Shown one piece after another: positions 41,219 through 49,912 of a stretch of 64,000 nucleotides of DNA. The number at the start of each line of letters is the position of its first letter. The first letter of the stretch is position 1. Both the position numbers and the translations under genes were made by a program. The notes under the pieces are model-generated. The model had not been told where the DNA came from and did no database searches. It was given only the letters and a program-made list of their open reading frames with translations. This DNA is from Streptomyces aurantiogriseus (GTDB taxonomy: Bacteria > Actinomycetota > Actinomycetes > Streptomycetales > Streptomycetaceae), in the NCBI RefSeq assembly GCF_014649375.1, contig NZ_BMSX01000015.1:186001-250000 (forward strand), in the 5' to 3' direction.

Positions 41219-44200
41219 TTACACGACAGGAGTGCCGGGCTCGGCACGCCACGGTTCGCCAGATCCAGGGAGGCGGCAGTCGAGGACTCTCGCCGCGACG
41301 ATTGCGCCGTGCTGGTCGCGTTGTTCCTGGGCACGTGCATCCTGTTCATGTTGCACGGAGAGGATCGTGTGATCACGTGGTGCCCGGTGTCGCTTCCCTC
41401 GCTCGTCATGGTTCCAGCGGTCGCAGTCGAAGTACCCGATGAGGTAGATGCCTGCGGTGCGGGGGGTGCGCAGGTAGTCGCCGACGAGTTGGTCGGCCAG
41501 CGCGGTGGCCAGGTCCTTGTTCCAACACCCTTTGCATTCGATGACGACGGTCAGCGGGTCGCCACCCTCGGTGGGCGGAGTGGTGGCCTGGATCTGGATG
41601 TCGGTGCGTTTGCCGGGGAATCCGGGGCGGTCGATTTGGACTTCGCGGTTAATCACTACGCGGTGGCCGCCGATGTCCTGGCGTAGGAAGGCGGCGACCA
41701 GGTCGCTGAAGTCTTCCTCCCAGCACGGCCACCATTCAGCGTGGTCCACTTGCCACTTCTGGCGGTTCCACAGGGCCACTACCAGGCCGTTGGGGCCTCG
41801 GAGGACCGCTTCGAGTCTTGTCAAGCTGGCCACCACGATGTCCAAAAGGTGGCGCTCATCAGAGATGATCCGGATGCTGGCGTCCCCGGCCAAACGCAGA
41901 AGAGTAGACGGGGCCACGGAAACGGCTTGACGGTCGGCGGCAGCGTACGCGACCTCCTTGGCATGCCTGCGCAGATAAGCAAGATCCGGAAAACGGGTTG
42001 CCAGGGCGTCCAATTGCCGGGCTGCTGCCATGGTGTTCTTGTCCATTAGCAAGGCGAGCAGGCTGTTTTGCAGTTCGCGGTTAGGGTCACGGACGCCCCC
42101 TGCTGCGGAGGCACGGGTATCGGCTGGTGGGCCGACGCGGTCGGTGACTATGGCATACAGGTCCGCCAGGTCAGCCTCCGGGAGTCTTGCCACCTCGGGC
42201 GGCCATTCGTCAAAAGTCGCAAAGAACTGATCCAGCAGAGCCGCCAGGACACCAGGCTGTAGCAGAACGTTCTTGAGGGTGGGCCAGAGGCTGTGCAGCC
42301 GGGGGCTTGCCAAGACTGCGGTGGCGGCACAGATCCACCGCGGGGACTCGGCGGCGCTGCGCTGCAATTCCGAGTCCGCCACGATTGCGCCCAAGGCTTC
42401 GTCGGCCTGCTGGTTGCCGGCGAGGGCGAGAGACGTGAGGACCGTGTTCCACTGCCAGACCTCACGTGCGGGAGCCTGTGCCCACGTGAGGACAGCGTCG
42501 ACGGCAGAGGTCGCGTCCGCTCTCTCGTAGATGCCGGTGAGAGAGAAGAGGACTGAATAACTGCATCCGTCCAGCGCATGCGTAAGCAGATTCGGCAGTT
42601 CTCGGCCAGCCAGGTTGTTGCAGCGGTTGATCAGCGTACGCCGCAAGGCGATGTCGTCCTGTGTATAACAGTGGCTGGCTGCGGCCGCGATCGAGGCTGC
42701 GGCCGCGCGTCGGGGATCGTTCAATGCGTCCGCCAGACGAGATGGGTTCAGCACGGCGAGTGCCGTAAGTGTGGTGACGGCCTGGCTCCAGGTGTTGACG
42801 TCCTGACTCCATTCCGTGCCGACTGGGTCGGAGGCACCTGCGCTGAGAAGCGGTGAGCGGCGAACGACAGTCGTAGCCGCGTCCAGTAGCAGGTGATGCA
42901 GCTCGCTGCCCTCGGGCGGGAACGACGGAGCCGCCGCCACGGCACCCAGCCAACCGTGCTGCGCCGCCGCCTCACTGCCGTCCGAGGTGCGGTACAGCTC
43001 ACCGACGATCTCCTGCCACAGAAGCTCCGGTGGCCCCTCACTGGCGCTGATTGCGGTGAGTGCCTGCCGCATGCGGGTCTCGTCGAATGCCAGGCGGTGG
43101 AGCTGTTCTTCGTGCTCGCGCTGCTGCTCGGCTTTTGACGCGCGGGTGTCCCACCGTGCGGTGGCGGCCTTCAGCTCCGGGTCGTACTCGCGCAGCTCAA
43201 GAGCGCGCGGCAGATCCGGGTCCGCCGGGTCCGGCGATTCCGCTACTAGGAGTGCAGCGTGTCGGCGAGCCTTGGGGGCGAGCGTGGGCCACTGCAGGGC
43301 CCAGTACACCGGCTCGTCGGTGGCGAACAAGGCGGGACTGCCCGGTCGGGATGTAAGCCGGGCGATCTGGGGGTCATCGGCTCGTTCCAGGACGCAGCGG
43401 CTCAGCTCCCGGCGCAGGTTCGGCCGGTCTTCCAGTACCTCGCCCACCGCCTGGGCCAGTTGGTACCGGTCATCGAAATCGGCACGTCCTGCCAGGGTGT
43501 GGAGAGCCTCGGCAACCTGGGCGAGCCGCCGGTCGCGATGCGCACGGTCCGTATCCGCGGCTTCGTCGAGGAGTGCGATCGCCCCGGCGAGAACGCGTAC
43601 TGGAAGCTGTACGGACAGCTGTGATTCACCGGCGGGGGTCAGGCCAGCTCGAGGGTGCCGGGAACCCAGAACCCGTGTCGCCCAAACCACAGCGTCGTCG
43701 ATGTCTTCCGGCCTCAGCACGTGCGGAGCTCGCTCTATCAGGAGCCACGCGGCACGGACTCGTGTGGGGTCGCCCGAGGGTGGGATCAGGTCCAGGAAGT
43801 CGGGCAGTCGCAGGTGCCGCGGCCACAACCGCTCCAGCGCCGCCGCGGCCAAGTCCGCATCACCGCGCCAAGCCAACGCCCTCAACCAGGCCACTCGCTC
43901 CGGAACCAGCTCCTGGACCGGCACCCGGCCCAGGTCCGCGTCGTTGTGCTCTGCCAACGCTCTCAGCCGGGTCACGTGGCTCGCTTCCAGGTCCTCGCTC
44001 AGTGCCTCGACGGCCTGCTGGCGCAGATTCGAATCGACCGTCTGCTCCTCGGCCACGATCAGCAACTGATCGTTGAGCTCCGGCAGTCGGCAGGCGCGGG
44101 CGATGCTGAGCGCCGCGGAGAACACAGGATCAGCTGTGTCAGGGCGCAGGAGGGGCCGCAGCTGGGCGGCCAGCCCTCGATGATTCAATCGGTGCAGCGG

Positions 44201-45616
44201 CCACCGGTCCAGACGCACCGTGTCATCGCTGCGCACCAGGCCGAAGAGCCGGTCCACCACATCCCCGCGCTGCTCATCGCGGAGAGCGGTAAGGTCCGCC
44301 AGCAGCAACACCTCAGGATCGTCCCGCAGGACCTCGGCGAACAGTTCAGGATCGTCCACCACCCGCCATGCAGCGACCTCACGATGCCGCGTCACTACGT
44401 GCCGGGACGCGCCGTCACCGATCCACAGCAACTGCCGCTGCGCCTCCCCGCGCAAGCCGTGCCGGGCCAAGAACTGGGCGGCTAGGTACTCCTGGTAGCT
44501 GCCGTGGGCGAATGCCCAGCGCCGCAGCCCAACATCGACCATCAACCCGGAATCCACCAGCGCCAGTAGTTCCGCCGCCCCACAGTGGAAGGGCGTCCCG
44601 GCAGGGCCGGGCTCGTTGCCGCCCTCCAGGTCATGCAGCGCCACGTCGTCCGGCTTGGGGGCACCCTGGGTGTCGTGTACTGCCTCGTAGTGGCCGAACT
44701 GCAGGGACGCGGCGACCCGGTTGGCGAGGGCCGTCAGATGATCGGGCCCCAGCGGGTTCCTGTCTCGGTGGCCATGCGAACACAGCTGCCTGCAGGCGAG
44801 GCGGTAGGCGTCGGCCACCGTGGAGGGCAGGCCCCGTCCTTCTCGTTCGGCTTCCAGCAGCGGTTTCAAGGTGATCGGGGACCGGGCCAGGGCCACCGCA
44901 CCTTTCCGTTGAAGCCGCCGGGCGACCTTACGGCCGTCGAGGCCATCGCAGGCGGCAGCCATCTCCACGTCCGAACGGCTCAGCGGCGTCACACCGACAA
45001 CCGACACCGCCCCAGGCCCCCACAGCGACTCAAGGTCTCTTTCCAGACCCCGAGGCCACCGACCCGAACGGCAGGCGATGCGCAACCGAAGTCGCCCTCG
45101 CCGCTCCCGGCCGAGCTCCTCCAGACAGGCGACCAGGACGTCGTGCAAGACCCCAAGCCGGTCCAGGCCCTCATCAAGGCTGTCCAACAGGACGTATCCT
45201 GGCTCGGCCTCTGAAGCCCGCTCGAAGACAGCACCTAATTCCTGACCCGCACGACCCGCTTCGTAGAACCGGCCCCGCGCTTTCAAATCGATCAGGTCCA
45301 CGGTGTGCCCCTCGGACTTCAGCACCGCGGCTTCCTGAATGAACAGGTCGCTCTTACCGCATCCCCGCTCGCCCAGTACCACGAGCAGTGGGTCCTCGCG
45401 TCGCTTTGTCAGCGGGACTCCGGCCCCCGCCCACGGAGTCTCCAGCACCCACCCGAAGTGGTCGACTTCGGGTGGAGAGCTGATCTCATGCACACCACGT
45501 ATCCAGGGGTACCGGCTCCCGCCTCTGCCTACCTCGGCTACAGCACCCACCCCGCTCATGTCCGCAGAGAGTACGCGTTTTGTGACCCGCAACGGAACCA
45601 GAAGCGTGAGCCGCAC
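41219..45616 (-). CDS. STAND/NACHT-like NTPase with C-terminal PD-(D/E)XK nuclease, probable immune protein
   Basis: This 1465-residue protein has three parts. Residues ~75-400 are a STAND-type P-loop NTPase with Walker A GERGCGKS (82-89), Walker B YVLLDSLDE (141-149), an Arg-containing sensor strand RIACRSGRWP, and the NACHT-style winged-helix motif FAHGSYQEYLAAQFLARH (368-385). Residues ~400-1250 are one long alpha-helical, Leu/Ala-rich solenoid, suited to ligand recognition. Residues ~1300-1465 carry a restriction-endonuclease fold: REVQI, then TDIQI (Asp1339), then VVIECKG (Glu1360, Lys1362), matching D-Xn-E-X-K. Avs and bNACHT immune proteins share the NTPase-plus-sensor plan. An effector nuclease at the C-terminus is the reverse of the common order. 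It is monocistronic, with its own terminator. An ATG at 45559 is an alternative start; neither has a clear RBS. Immune function is inferred. Confidence 0.85.
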   Translation of the reverse strand: MRLTLLVPLRVTKRVLSADMSGVGAVAEVGRGGSRYPWIRGVHEISSPPEVDHFGWVLETPWAGAGVPLTKRREDPLLVVLGERGCGKSDLFIQEAAVLKSEGHTVDLIDLKARGRFYEAGRAGQELGAVFERASEAEPGYVLLDSLDEGLDRLGVLHDVLVACLEELGRERRGRLRLRIACRSGRWPRGLERDLESLWGPGAVSVVGVTPLSRSDVEMAAACDGLDGRKVARRLQRKGAVALARSPITLKPLLEAEREGRGLPSTVADAYRLACRQLCSHGHRDRNPLGPDHLTALANRVAASLQFGHYEAVHDTQGAPKPDDVALHDLEGGNEPGPAGTPFHCGAAELLALVDSGLMVDVGLRRWAFAHGSYQEYLAAQFLARHGLRGEAQRQLLWIGDGASRHVVTRHREVAAWRVVDDPELFAEVLRDDPEVLLLADLTALRDEQRGDVVDRLFGLVRSDDTVRLDRWPLHRLNHRGLAAQLRPLLRPDTADPVFSAALSIARACRLPELNDQLLIVAEEQTVDSNLRQQAVEALSEDLEASHVTRLRALAEHNDADLGRVPVQELVPERVAWLRALAWRGDADLAAAALERLWPRHLRLPDFLDLIPPSGDPTRVRAAWLLIERAPHVLRPEDIDDAVVWATRVLGSRHPRAGLTPAGESQLSVQLPVRVLAGAIALLDEAADTDRAHRDRRLAQVAEALHTLAGRADFDDRYQLAQAVGEVLEDRPNLRRELSRCVLERADDPQIARLTSRPGSPALFATDEPVYWALQWPTLAPKARRHAALLVAESPDPADPDLPRALELREYDPELKAATARWDTRASKAEQQREHEEQLHRLAFDETRMRQALTAISASEGPPELLWQEIVGELYRTSDGSEAAAQHGWLGAVAAAPSFPPEGSELHHLLLDAATTVVRRSPLLSAGASDPVGTEWSQDVNTWSQAVTTLTALAVLNPSRLADALNDPRRAAAASIAAAASHCYTQDDIALRRTLINRCNNLAGRELPNLLTHALDGCSYSVLFSLTGIYERADATSAVDAVLTWAQAPAREVWQWNTVLTSLALAGNQQADEALGAIVADSELQRSAAESPRWICAATAVLASPRLHSLWPTLKNVLLQPGVLAALLDQFFATFDEWPPEVARLPEADLADLYAIVTDRVGPPADTRASAAGGVRDPNRELQNSLLALLMDKNTMAAARQLDALATRFPDLAYLRRHAKEVAYAAADRQAVSVAPSTLLRLAGDASIRIISDERHLLDIVVASLTRLEAVLRGPNGLVVALWNRQKWQVDHAEWWPCWEEDFSDLVAAFLRQDIGGHRVVINREVQIDRPGFPGKRTDIQIQATTPPTEGGDPLTVVIECKGCWNKDLATALADQLVGDYLRTPRTAGIYLIGYFDCDRWNHDERGKRHRAPRDHTILSVQHEQDARAQEQRDQHGAIVAARVLDCRLPGSGEPWRAEPGTPVV

Positions 45617-46378
45617 CCGGCGAGCGAAGCAGAGATTCTCTTTCGTGAAGCCGCAGGTGAAGAAGGCTCTTTGGAGAGAGCCGCGCCATCACCGGGTCTG
45701 TCGTACGAACAGCTCTGTCCCGCAACCGGCTCTGTCCCACGCATCCAGGTGGTGCCCTTGCTCAGCAGCAGCCAGCTCCAGGGCCGCAACTAAACTGCGG
45801 ACAACCGCAAGATCCGGATAGAGATCAGGTCGGCGGTAGCGGGTTCGCGTCGAGCGGGTCGCGGGGAAATCGAGGTCATCGCTGGAGTCTGTCGTCTGCG
45901 CTCAAGAAATGGCCACCCTCGTGAGACAGATGTTCCGTGCCACACGGTGAGACAGGTCGCAGAGCATCAGGTCAGCGGGCTGTCTCGTAACATGATCCAC
46001 GAGATCCTACAATTCCATCGAGGCATTTGGCATCGAACCTAGCCGCATGAGGTGAACACGCTGGGAGTGCAAGCACATCACAGCTGTTCCCCGAGGGAAC
46101 AGGACGGGCGTTCCTCCAAGGAACAGACGACGCGTTCCCTCGGGAAACGTCCCGTGTCACCGAATCGAGTCGACGCAGGCCAACGGCCGGGAGCGAGCGG
46201 ACCACTCAATGAGCGGCCGTCTCAACGTAGTCCTCTCTGGTCAGGGGTCCCGCGGTCGACTCTCTTCATTGAGAGCGGACAGCAGCGAGCCCAGTGGTCG
46301 GCTTCCCTGCCAGCGAACCTAGTCGTGCCTTCCGATTCGGACCGCGGCCGTCCTAAGCCTCCGTTAGCCTGCCCTGCC
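45617..46378. promoter_or_regulatory. Long non-coding region upstream of the NTPase-nuclease gene
   Basis: About 760 bp lack a credible ORF on either strand. The region contains the phased palindrome array at 46086-46148 and has more A/T than its surroundings. It is the divergent control region for the NTPase gene (minus) and the small ORF at 46379 (plus). Confidence 0.5.
46086..46148. repeat. Three 15-bp palindromes with exact 24-bp period
   Basis: GTTCCCCGAGGGAAC (46086-46100), GTTCCTCCAAGGAAC (46110-46124) and GTTCCCTCGGGAAAC (46134-46148) begin 24 bp apart, each separated by 9 bp. The outer GTTCC/GGAAC halves are conserved while the centres vary, as in operators for cooperative repressor binding. 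Confidence 0.8.
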
Positions 46379-46669
46379 ATGACAGACGTGTCCTGGGCCG
46401 ACGGTCTTAGCGCGGTGTCCGCGCTCGCCAGCGGCGTTACTGCGTTCATCGCGCTGCGGATCGGGCGTACCGCGAATGTCATCATGGGCCGCGCCGGTAC
46501 GGCGGGAGTCCACCCGTACGGGACGGGAGTCTGGGAGCTCCCTCGGAGGTGGCCACCAGCTCTGCGGCGTCGGGCGTTCCCCGTCAGGCGGAAGCAGCGT
46601 TTCAAGGGGAAGAGCTGCACCCATTCTGAGGTGCGGAGACACACCTTCGCTAACGCCCCGCGAAGGTGA
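46379..46669 (+). CDS. Short ORF with membrane-anchor start, probably truncated
   Basis: From the ATG at 46379 the product starts MTDVSWADGLSAVSALASGV, then TAFIALRIGR, a start common to Streptomyces membrane-anchored hypothetical proteins. After about 40 residues it turns into an Arg-rich sequence unlike a folded protein, so the gene is probably cut by a deletion or recombination. There is no Shine-Dalgarno sequence. TTAGCCT eight bases before the ATG would suit a leaderless promoter. Low confidence as a working gene. Confidence 0.35.
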   Translation: MTDVSWADGLSAVSALASGVTAFIALRIGRTANVIMGRAGTAGVHPYGTGVWELPRRWPPALRRRAFPVRRKQRFKGKSCTHSEVRRHTFANAPRR

Positions 46670-46693
46670 TGGCGGAGGAGCACGGATACGCAC

Positions 46694-46731
46694 CAGGCCC
46701 CCAGGACTGGAGCTTGGGTCCTGGGGGCCTG
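46694..46731. terminator. Hairpin terminator
   Basis: A perfect 14-bp stem (46694-46707 with 46718-46731) lies 21 bp past the stop of the minus-strand surface protein gene. Confidence 0.8.
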
Positions 46732-46751
46732 CTGCTTGAGGGGAACGCCGC

Positions 46752-47777
46752 TCAGTTGGTCTCGGCGTTCTCGTCCTGATCCGGCTCGGAGTCCTTGTGG
46801 CGGCGCGCGGCGACGACCGCGCCGATGCCGCCGACGAGCAGGAGTCCGGCGCCGCCGAGGATCCACGGGGTGGCGTCGGCGCCCGTGTGGGCGAGGGAGC
46901 CGGCCGGGGTCTTCGGTGACGCGGAGTCTGTCCCGTCCGAGGACGGGACGATCGAAGAGTCGGTGGCCGTCGGGTTGGTCTTTGATCCGCCGGAGGCGCT
47001 CTCGGTCGGCTTGTCGGTGGGCGTGGACGGGGTGTCGGTCGGCTTGTCCGTCGGCTTCTCGGTCGAGGTGGGCTTCGGCGTGGTGGCGGTCTTGGCGTTG
47101 GTGACGGTCACGGTGACCGGGGCGCCCGGCCCGGCGGTGAAGGTCTTCGTCGGCTTGTAGAGGTTGTAGCCGTCGGGGGCCTTGACCTGCTTCACCCAGA
47201 ACTCGGCCTTGCGGCTGGACACAGGGAGTTCGCCGGTGGCGGTGCCCTTCAGTCCGGTGGTGAGAGTGAGCAGGGTCGTCTCGCCGCTGCCAATGTTCAC
47301 GGTGGAGCCGGGCAGGAGCTTGCCGGTCTTGTCGTCCTTGGCCTTCAGGAGGACCTGGGCGGGCTTGAACGGGTCGACGATCGTCAGGCGGGCGGTGGCC
47401 CCGGGGGTGACGATGACGTCCTGGTCGGCGACGACATCGTGAAGTGGGCTGCCGGAGGTGGTCTCCTTCAGCCGGTAGACGCCGGGGGCGAGACCGGTGA
47501 AGGTCAGCTTCCCCTGCGCATCGGTGTTGCCGCTGCCGGCCTCCTGGCCGGTGGCGTCGAGGAGAAGGAAGGCGGCGCCTTCGAGGACGTCACCGGCCGG
47601 GTCCTTCTTGACGATGGCGATGCCGCCCGCGTCGGGCTGGGGGGTGTCGGCGACAGCGGCGGAGGGAGTCGGCTCGGTCATCTGGGCGGTCGCGGCCGGG
47701 GCCCAGGTGAGGGTGCCGGTCACCGCCGCGGCAACGGCGACGGCAACGGGAAGGCTGCGGGCAGAACTGATACGCAA
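46752..47777 (-). CDS. Sortase-anchored SpaA-type surface protein
   Basis: The 341-residue exported protein has a signal peptide (ARSLPVAVAVAAAVTGTLTW, then APAATA). Two prealbumin-like SpaA domains follow (GGIAIVKKDPAGDVLEGAAF to TARLTIVDPF; VLLKAKDDKTGKLLPGSTVN to VTVTVTNAK). A Thr/Pro/Lys stalk (PTSTEKPTDKPTDTPS) leads to the sorting signal LAHTG, a hydrophobic helix (WILGGAGLLLVGGIGAVVAA) and the basic tail RRHKDSEPD. LAxTG is the form used by class E sortases of Streptomyces. The TTG at 47777 is chosen because AGGAG lies 7 nt upstream and it opens the signal peptide. A surface adhesin on a conjugative element could aid mating contact (inference). Confidence 0.9.
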   Translation of the reverse strand: MRISSARSLPVAVAVAAAVTGTLTWAPAATAQMTEPTPSAAVADTPQPDAGGIAIVKKDPAGDVLEGAAFLLLDATGQEAGSGNTDAQGKLTFTGLAPGVYRLKETTSGSPLHDVVADQDVIVTPGATARLTIVDPFKPAQVLLKAKDDKTGKLLPGSTVNIGSGETTLLTLTTGLKGTATGELPVSSRKAEFWVKQVKAPDGYNLYKPTKTFTAGPGAPVTVTVTNAKTATTPKPTSTEKPTDKPTDTPSTPTDKPTESASGGSKTNPTATDSSIVPSSDGTDSASPKTPAGSLAHTGADATPWILGGAGLLLVGGIGAVVAARRHKDSEPDQDENAETN

Positions 47778-47838
47778 GCAGGAACTCCTGAACGAAGAAG
47801 AGGATGACGAAGGGGCTGCCGCTCGGGGCTGCGGAGAT

Positions 47839-48333
47839 TCAGCGGGAGCGACTGCCGCTGCGGGCGGTCGGCGGCGACGGGGTCTTCCGGGCGGTGCGGC
47901 CCGAGGTGCGCGATGGAGCGGGCGTCTTCCAGGCACCGGGAAACCACACGGACGTGTACTGCTCGACGGCGGCACGTAGTCCGCTGGTGTGGGCGCCTTC
48001 CCATGGCACCCAGTCGGGCCGGTCGCGGAATTCGCAGATCGTGCCGTACCCCGATTCCCGCGGGCTGCGGCCCCGGGCCGCGTCGCGGTGGTCGAAGGTC
48101 TTGTGATCCTCGAACCGCAATGCCACGGCGTCGAGTTCACCGGTGTCCTGGTGCATGGTCGCAAGCCGCAGGCCGTCGTACTCGTCTGCGCGGATGGTCC
48201 GGGCGAAGTCGATCCGCAGCCGTAGCGGGCCCCCCGGGGTAGGCGTCGCGTAGTAGGTGTTGCCGACGACAGCGGCATCGGCGAACGGGAGCTTGAGGTG
48301 CTCCATGAAGAACTCGCGGGCGTACAGGGCCAA
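47839..48333 (-). CDS. Hypothetical element protein
   Basis: The 164-residue product starts at a TTG (48333) with GGAGG seven bases upstream. The alternative ATG at 48306 lacks an RBS. Recognisable sequence is DAAVVGNTYYATPTPGGPLR, LRIDFARTIRADEYDGLRLA and GYGTICEFRDRPDWVPW, with a Ser/Arg/Pro-rich tail. It looks like a beta-rich small domain of unnamed Streptomyces element proteins. It sits between the surface protein and DUF317 genes on the same strand. No function can be given. Confidence 0.65.
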   Translation of the reverse strand: MALYAREFFMEHLKLPFADAAVVGNTYYATPTPGGPLRLRIDFARTIRADEYDGLRLATMHQDTGELDAVALRFEDHKTFDHRDAARGRSPRESGYGTICEFRDRPDWVPWEGAHTSGLRAAVEQYTSVWFPGAWKTPAPSRTSGRTARKTPSPPTARSGSRSR

Positions 48334-48370
48334 GCGAATGCCTCCGGTCGAGCGGTCAGGCGGCGGATGG

Positions 48371-49237
48371 TCAACGGCGAGGCCCGGGCAGGGCCGACCG
48401 ACTGGTTGTGCTCCAGCGCGGGACGCTGGAGGCGGGGAGCGCGGCGGGGCGTCGGGCAGCGGCGCGCTGGACGTCGAGCGGTGTCGGGGCCGACGGGCGC
48501 GGCGGGATGACCCGGGTGAGCTGGGCCATGCCCTCGACATAGCTGTACGTTTCTTCCCGCCAGCGGGGCAGCGGAGCGGGATCGGAGACGCACTCGGTGA
48601 CGGCCTTGATCAGGGCCACTGGGGTGTCGGTGCTGGCGGTGGCGTACCAGGCTGGGCGTTCGATCGAGGTGCCGGCCCACAGCTGCCAGCGGGCGTCGCG
48701 GGTGGTCAGCTCCGCTTCCGGGTCGAGGCGCCCGGTGGTGAACTCCAGTCCGGCGAGGCCGTCGGCCGACTGGATCGCGAAGACGCCCCACCGGGGATGT
48801 TCGATTTGCCAGCCGCGGTTGATGAGCGGTACGACAGCGAGGAACGGGTCGCGGTCCGCGCTGCCCGGCTTCGGAGTCGCGAGGTAGGCGTTGGGGCCCT
48901 GCTCGTACGCCTCGGCGAGCGCGGTGGTGAACGCGGTGACGAACTCGGTGGGGCAGGAGTTGTTGAAGCAGACGCCCCAGGTCGGCGGGCCGAAGGGATC
49001 CTGGTAGGCGTTGATGCGCCACAGGCCGTCGTCCTCGCCTTCGGGCAGGTAGCCGAGGCGGACCTTGCGGTCGGGTGCGTGGACGTAGGCGTTGCCGAGG
49101 TCGTCGTGCTCCAGATCCCAGCCGAGGTCGAGGAGCGGGGCAAGGCCCGGGTCGCCGATCGCGGTGGTGGCGGCGAGGTAGCGCGGGGAGACGTAGACGT
49201 CCCCGTCGATGGTGTGTAGGTCGTCGTGGGGTGGCAC
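48371..49237 (-). CDS. DUF317 domain protein, two units
   Basis: This 288-residue protein has two DUF317 units. Unit 1 has VYVSPRYLAATTAIGDPGLA, KVRLGYLPEGEDDGLWRINA and PTEFVTAFTTALAEAYEQGP. Unit 2 has PLINRGWQIEHPRWGVFAIQ, TTRDARWQLWAGTSIERPAW and PVALIKAVTECVSD. A basic Pro-rich tail follows. It shows what an intact family member looks like beside the damaged one at 39412. The GTG start at 49237 is used. DUF317 proteins are carried almost only by Streptomyces plasmids and integrative elements. Confidence 0.85.
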   Translation of the reverse strand: MPPHDDLHTIDGDVYVSPRYLAATTAIGDPGLAPLLDLGWDLEHDDLGNAYVHAPDRKVRLGYLPEGEDDGLWRINAYQDPFGPPTWGVCFNNSCPTEFVTAFTTALAEAYEQGPNAYLATPKPGSADRDPFLAVVPLINRGWQIEHPRWGVFAIQSADGLAGLEFTTGRLDPEAELTTRDARWQLWAGTSIERPAWYATASTDTPVALIKAVTECVSDPAPLPRWREETYSYVEGMAQLTRVIPPRPSAPTPLDVQRAAARRPAALPASSVPRWSTTSRSALPGPRR

Positions 49238-49270
49238 GCAGGTCCTGAGAGGTAGGCGTTGGGGAGCGGC

Positions 49271-49912
49271 TCAGCGGGTGCTGGGCAGCAGTGCTGCTTC
49301 CAGGTCGGCGGGCCGGCCGGTGTAGTGCAGCGTGCGCAGCCCGAGGCGGTCGGCGGCGCGGCAGTTGTCCGCCCGGTCATCGACGAACAGCACGCGCTGC
49401 GGGTCGCCGACGCCGGTGGCCTCCAGGGCCTGCCGGTAGGCGGCCGGGTCCGGCTTGCACACCTCCAGCCGGGCTGAGTACACGGCCCGGGTCATCAGCC
49501 GGCGGCACCAGTCGTGGGTGTCGAGCACGTCGCTGAGAGGGTGAGGCGCGTTGGACAGCAGCACCATGGGCAGCCCGCGTCGATGGGCGCGGTGCAAGAC
49601 AGCGAGGACACGGTCGTCGGTGTGCGTCCACATCGCGGTGTCGGCGGCGCGCAGTTCGCGCAGCATGCGTGGGCCGGGATGGTAGCCGAGTACGCGGGCC
49701 CAGTACGCGAGGTCGCTGAGCTGGCCAGCGTCATACGCCTCGCGGGCGCTCCAGAAAGCGCTCTGGAACGAGGCGACATCGTCGTCAGGCCAGGCCGCGA
49801 GGCGGCCGAGGTGACGCCACTGCGAGCCTGTGGGCTGCAGGCCGATGACGCCGTTGTAGTCGAGGATCAGGGCATCGAGGGCGGTGGTCGCGGTGGCGGT
49901 GGTGAGGGTCAA
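49271..49912 (-). CDS. HAD-superfamily hydrolase
   Basis: This 213-residue protein has HAD motif I as ALILDYNGVIG (nucleophile Asp, with Asn at the usual Asp+2 place), motif II MVLLSNAP, the motif III Lys in VCKPDPAAYRQAL and motif IV VLFVDDRADN. The cap is helical (type C1). Asn in place of the second Asp weakens the phosphatase acid/base role, so it may not be a plain phosphatase. The TTG start overlaps the MFS stop (TTGA), making it the last gene of the ATP-grasp/MFS/HAD operon. Confidence 0.88.
   Translation of the reverse strand: MTLTTATATTALDALILDYNGVIGLQPTGSQWRHLGRLAAWPDDDVASFQSAFWSAREAYDAGQLSDLAYWARVLGYHPGPRMLRELRAADTAMWTHTDDRVLAVLHRAHRRGLPMVLLSNAPHPLSDVLDTHDWCRRLMTRAVYSARLEVCKPDPAAYRQALEATGVGDPQRVLFVDDRADNCRAADRLGLRTLHYTGRPADLEAALLPSTR

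Noticed and set aside
44010..44060. CAGATTCGAATCGACC as a possible tRNA T-arm
   Set aside because: It lies inside the well-supported NTPase-nuclease coding sequence and has no acceptor stem or anticodon arm around it.
46086..46148. Possible short CRISPR array
   Set aside because: The repeated units are 15-bp palindromes with 9-bp gaps and only three copies. Spacers and repeats are far too short and no cas genes are present.
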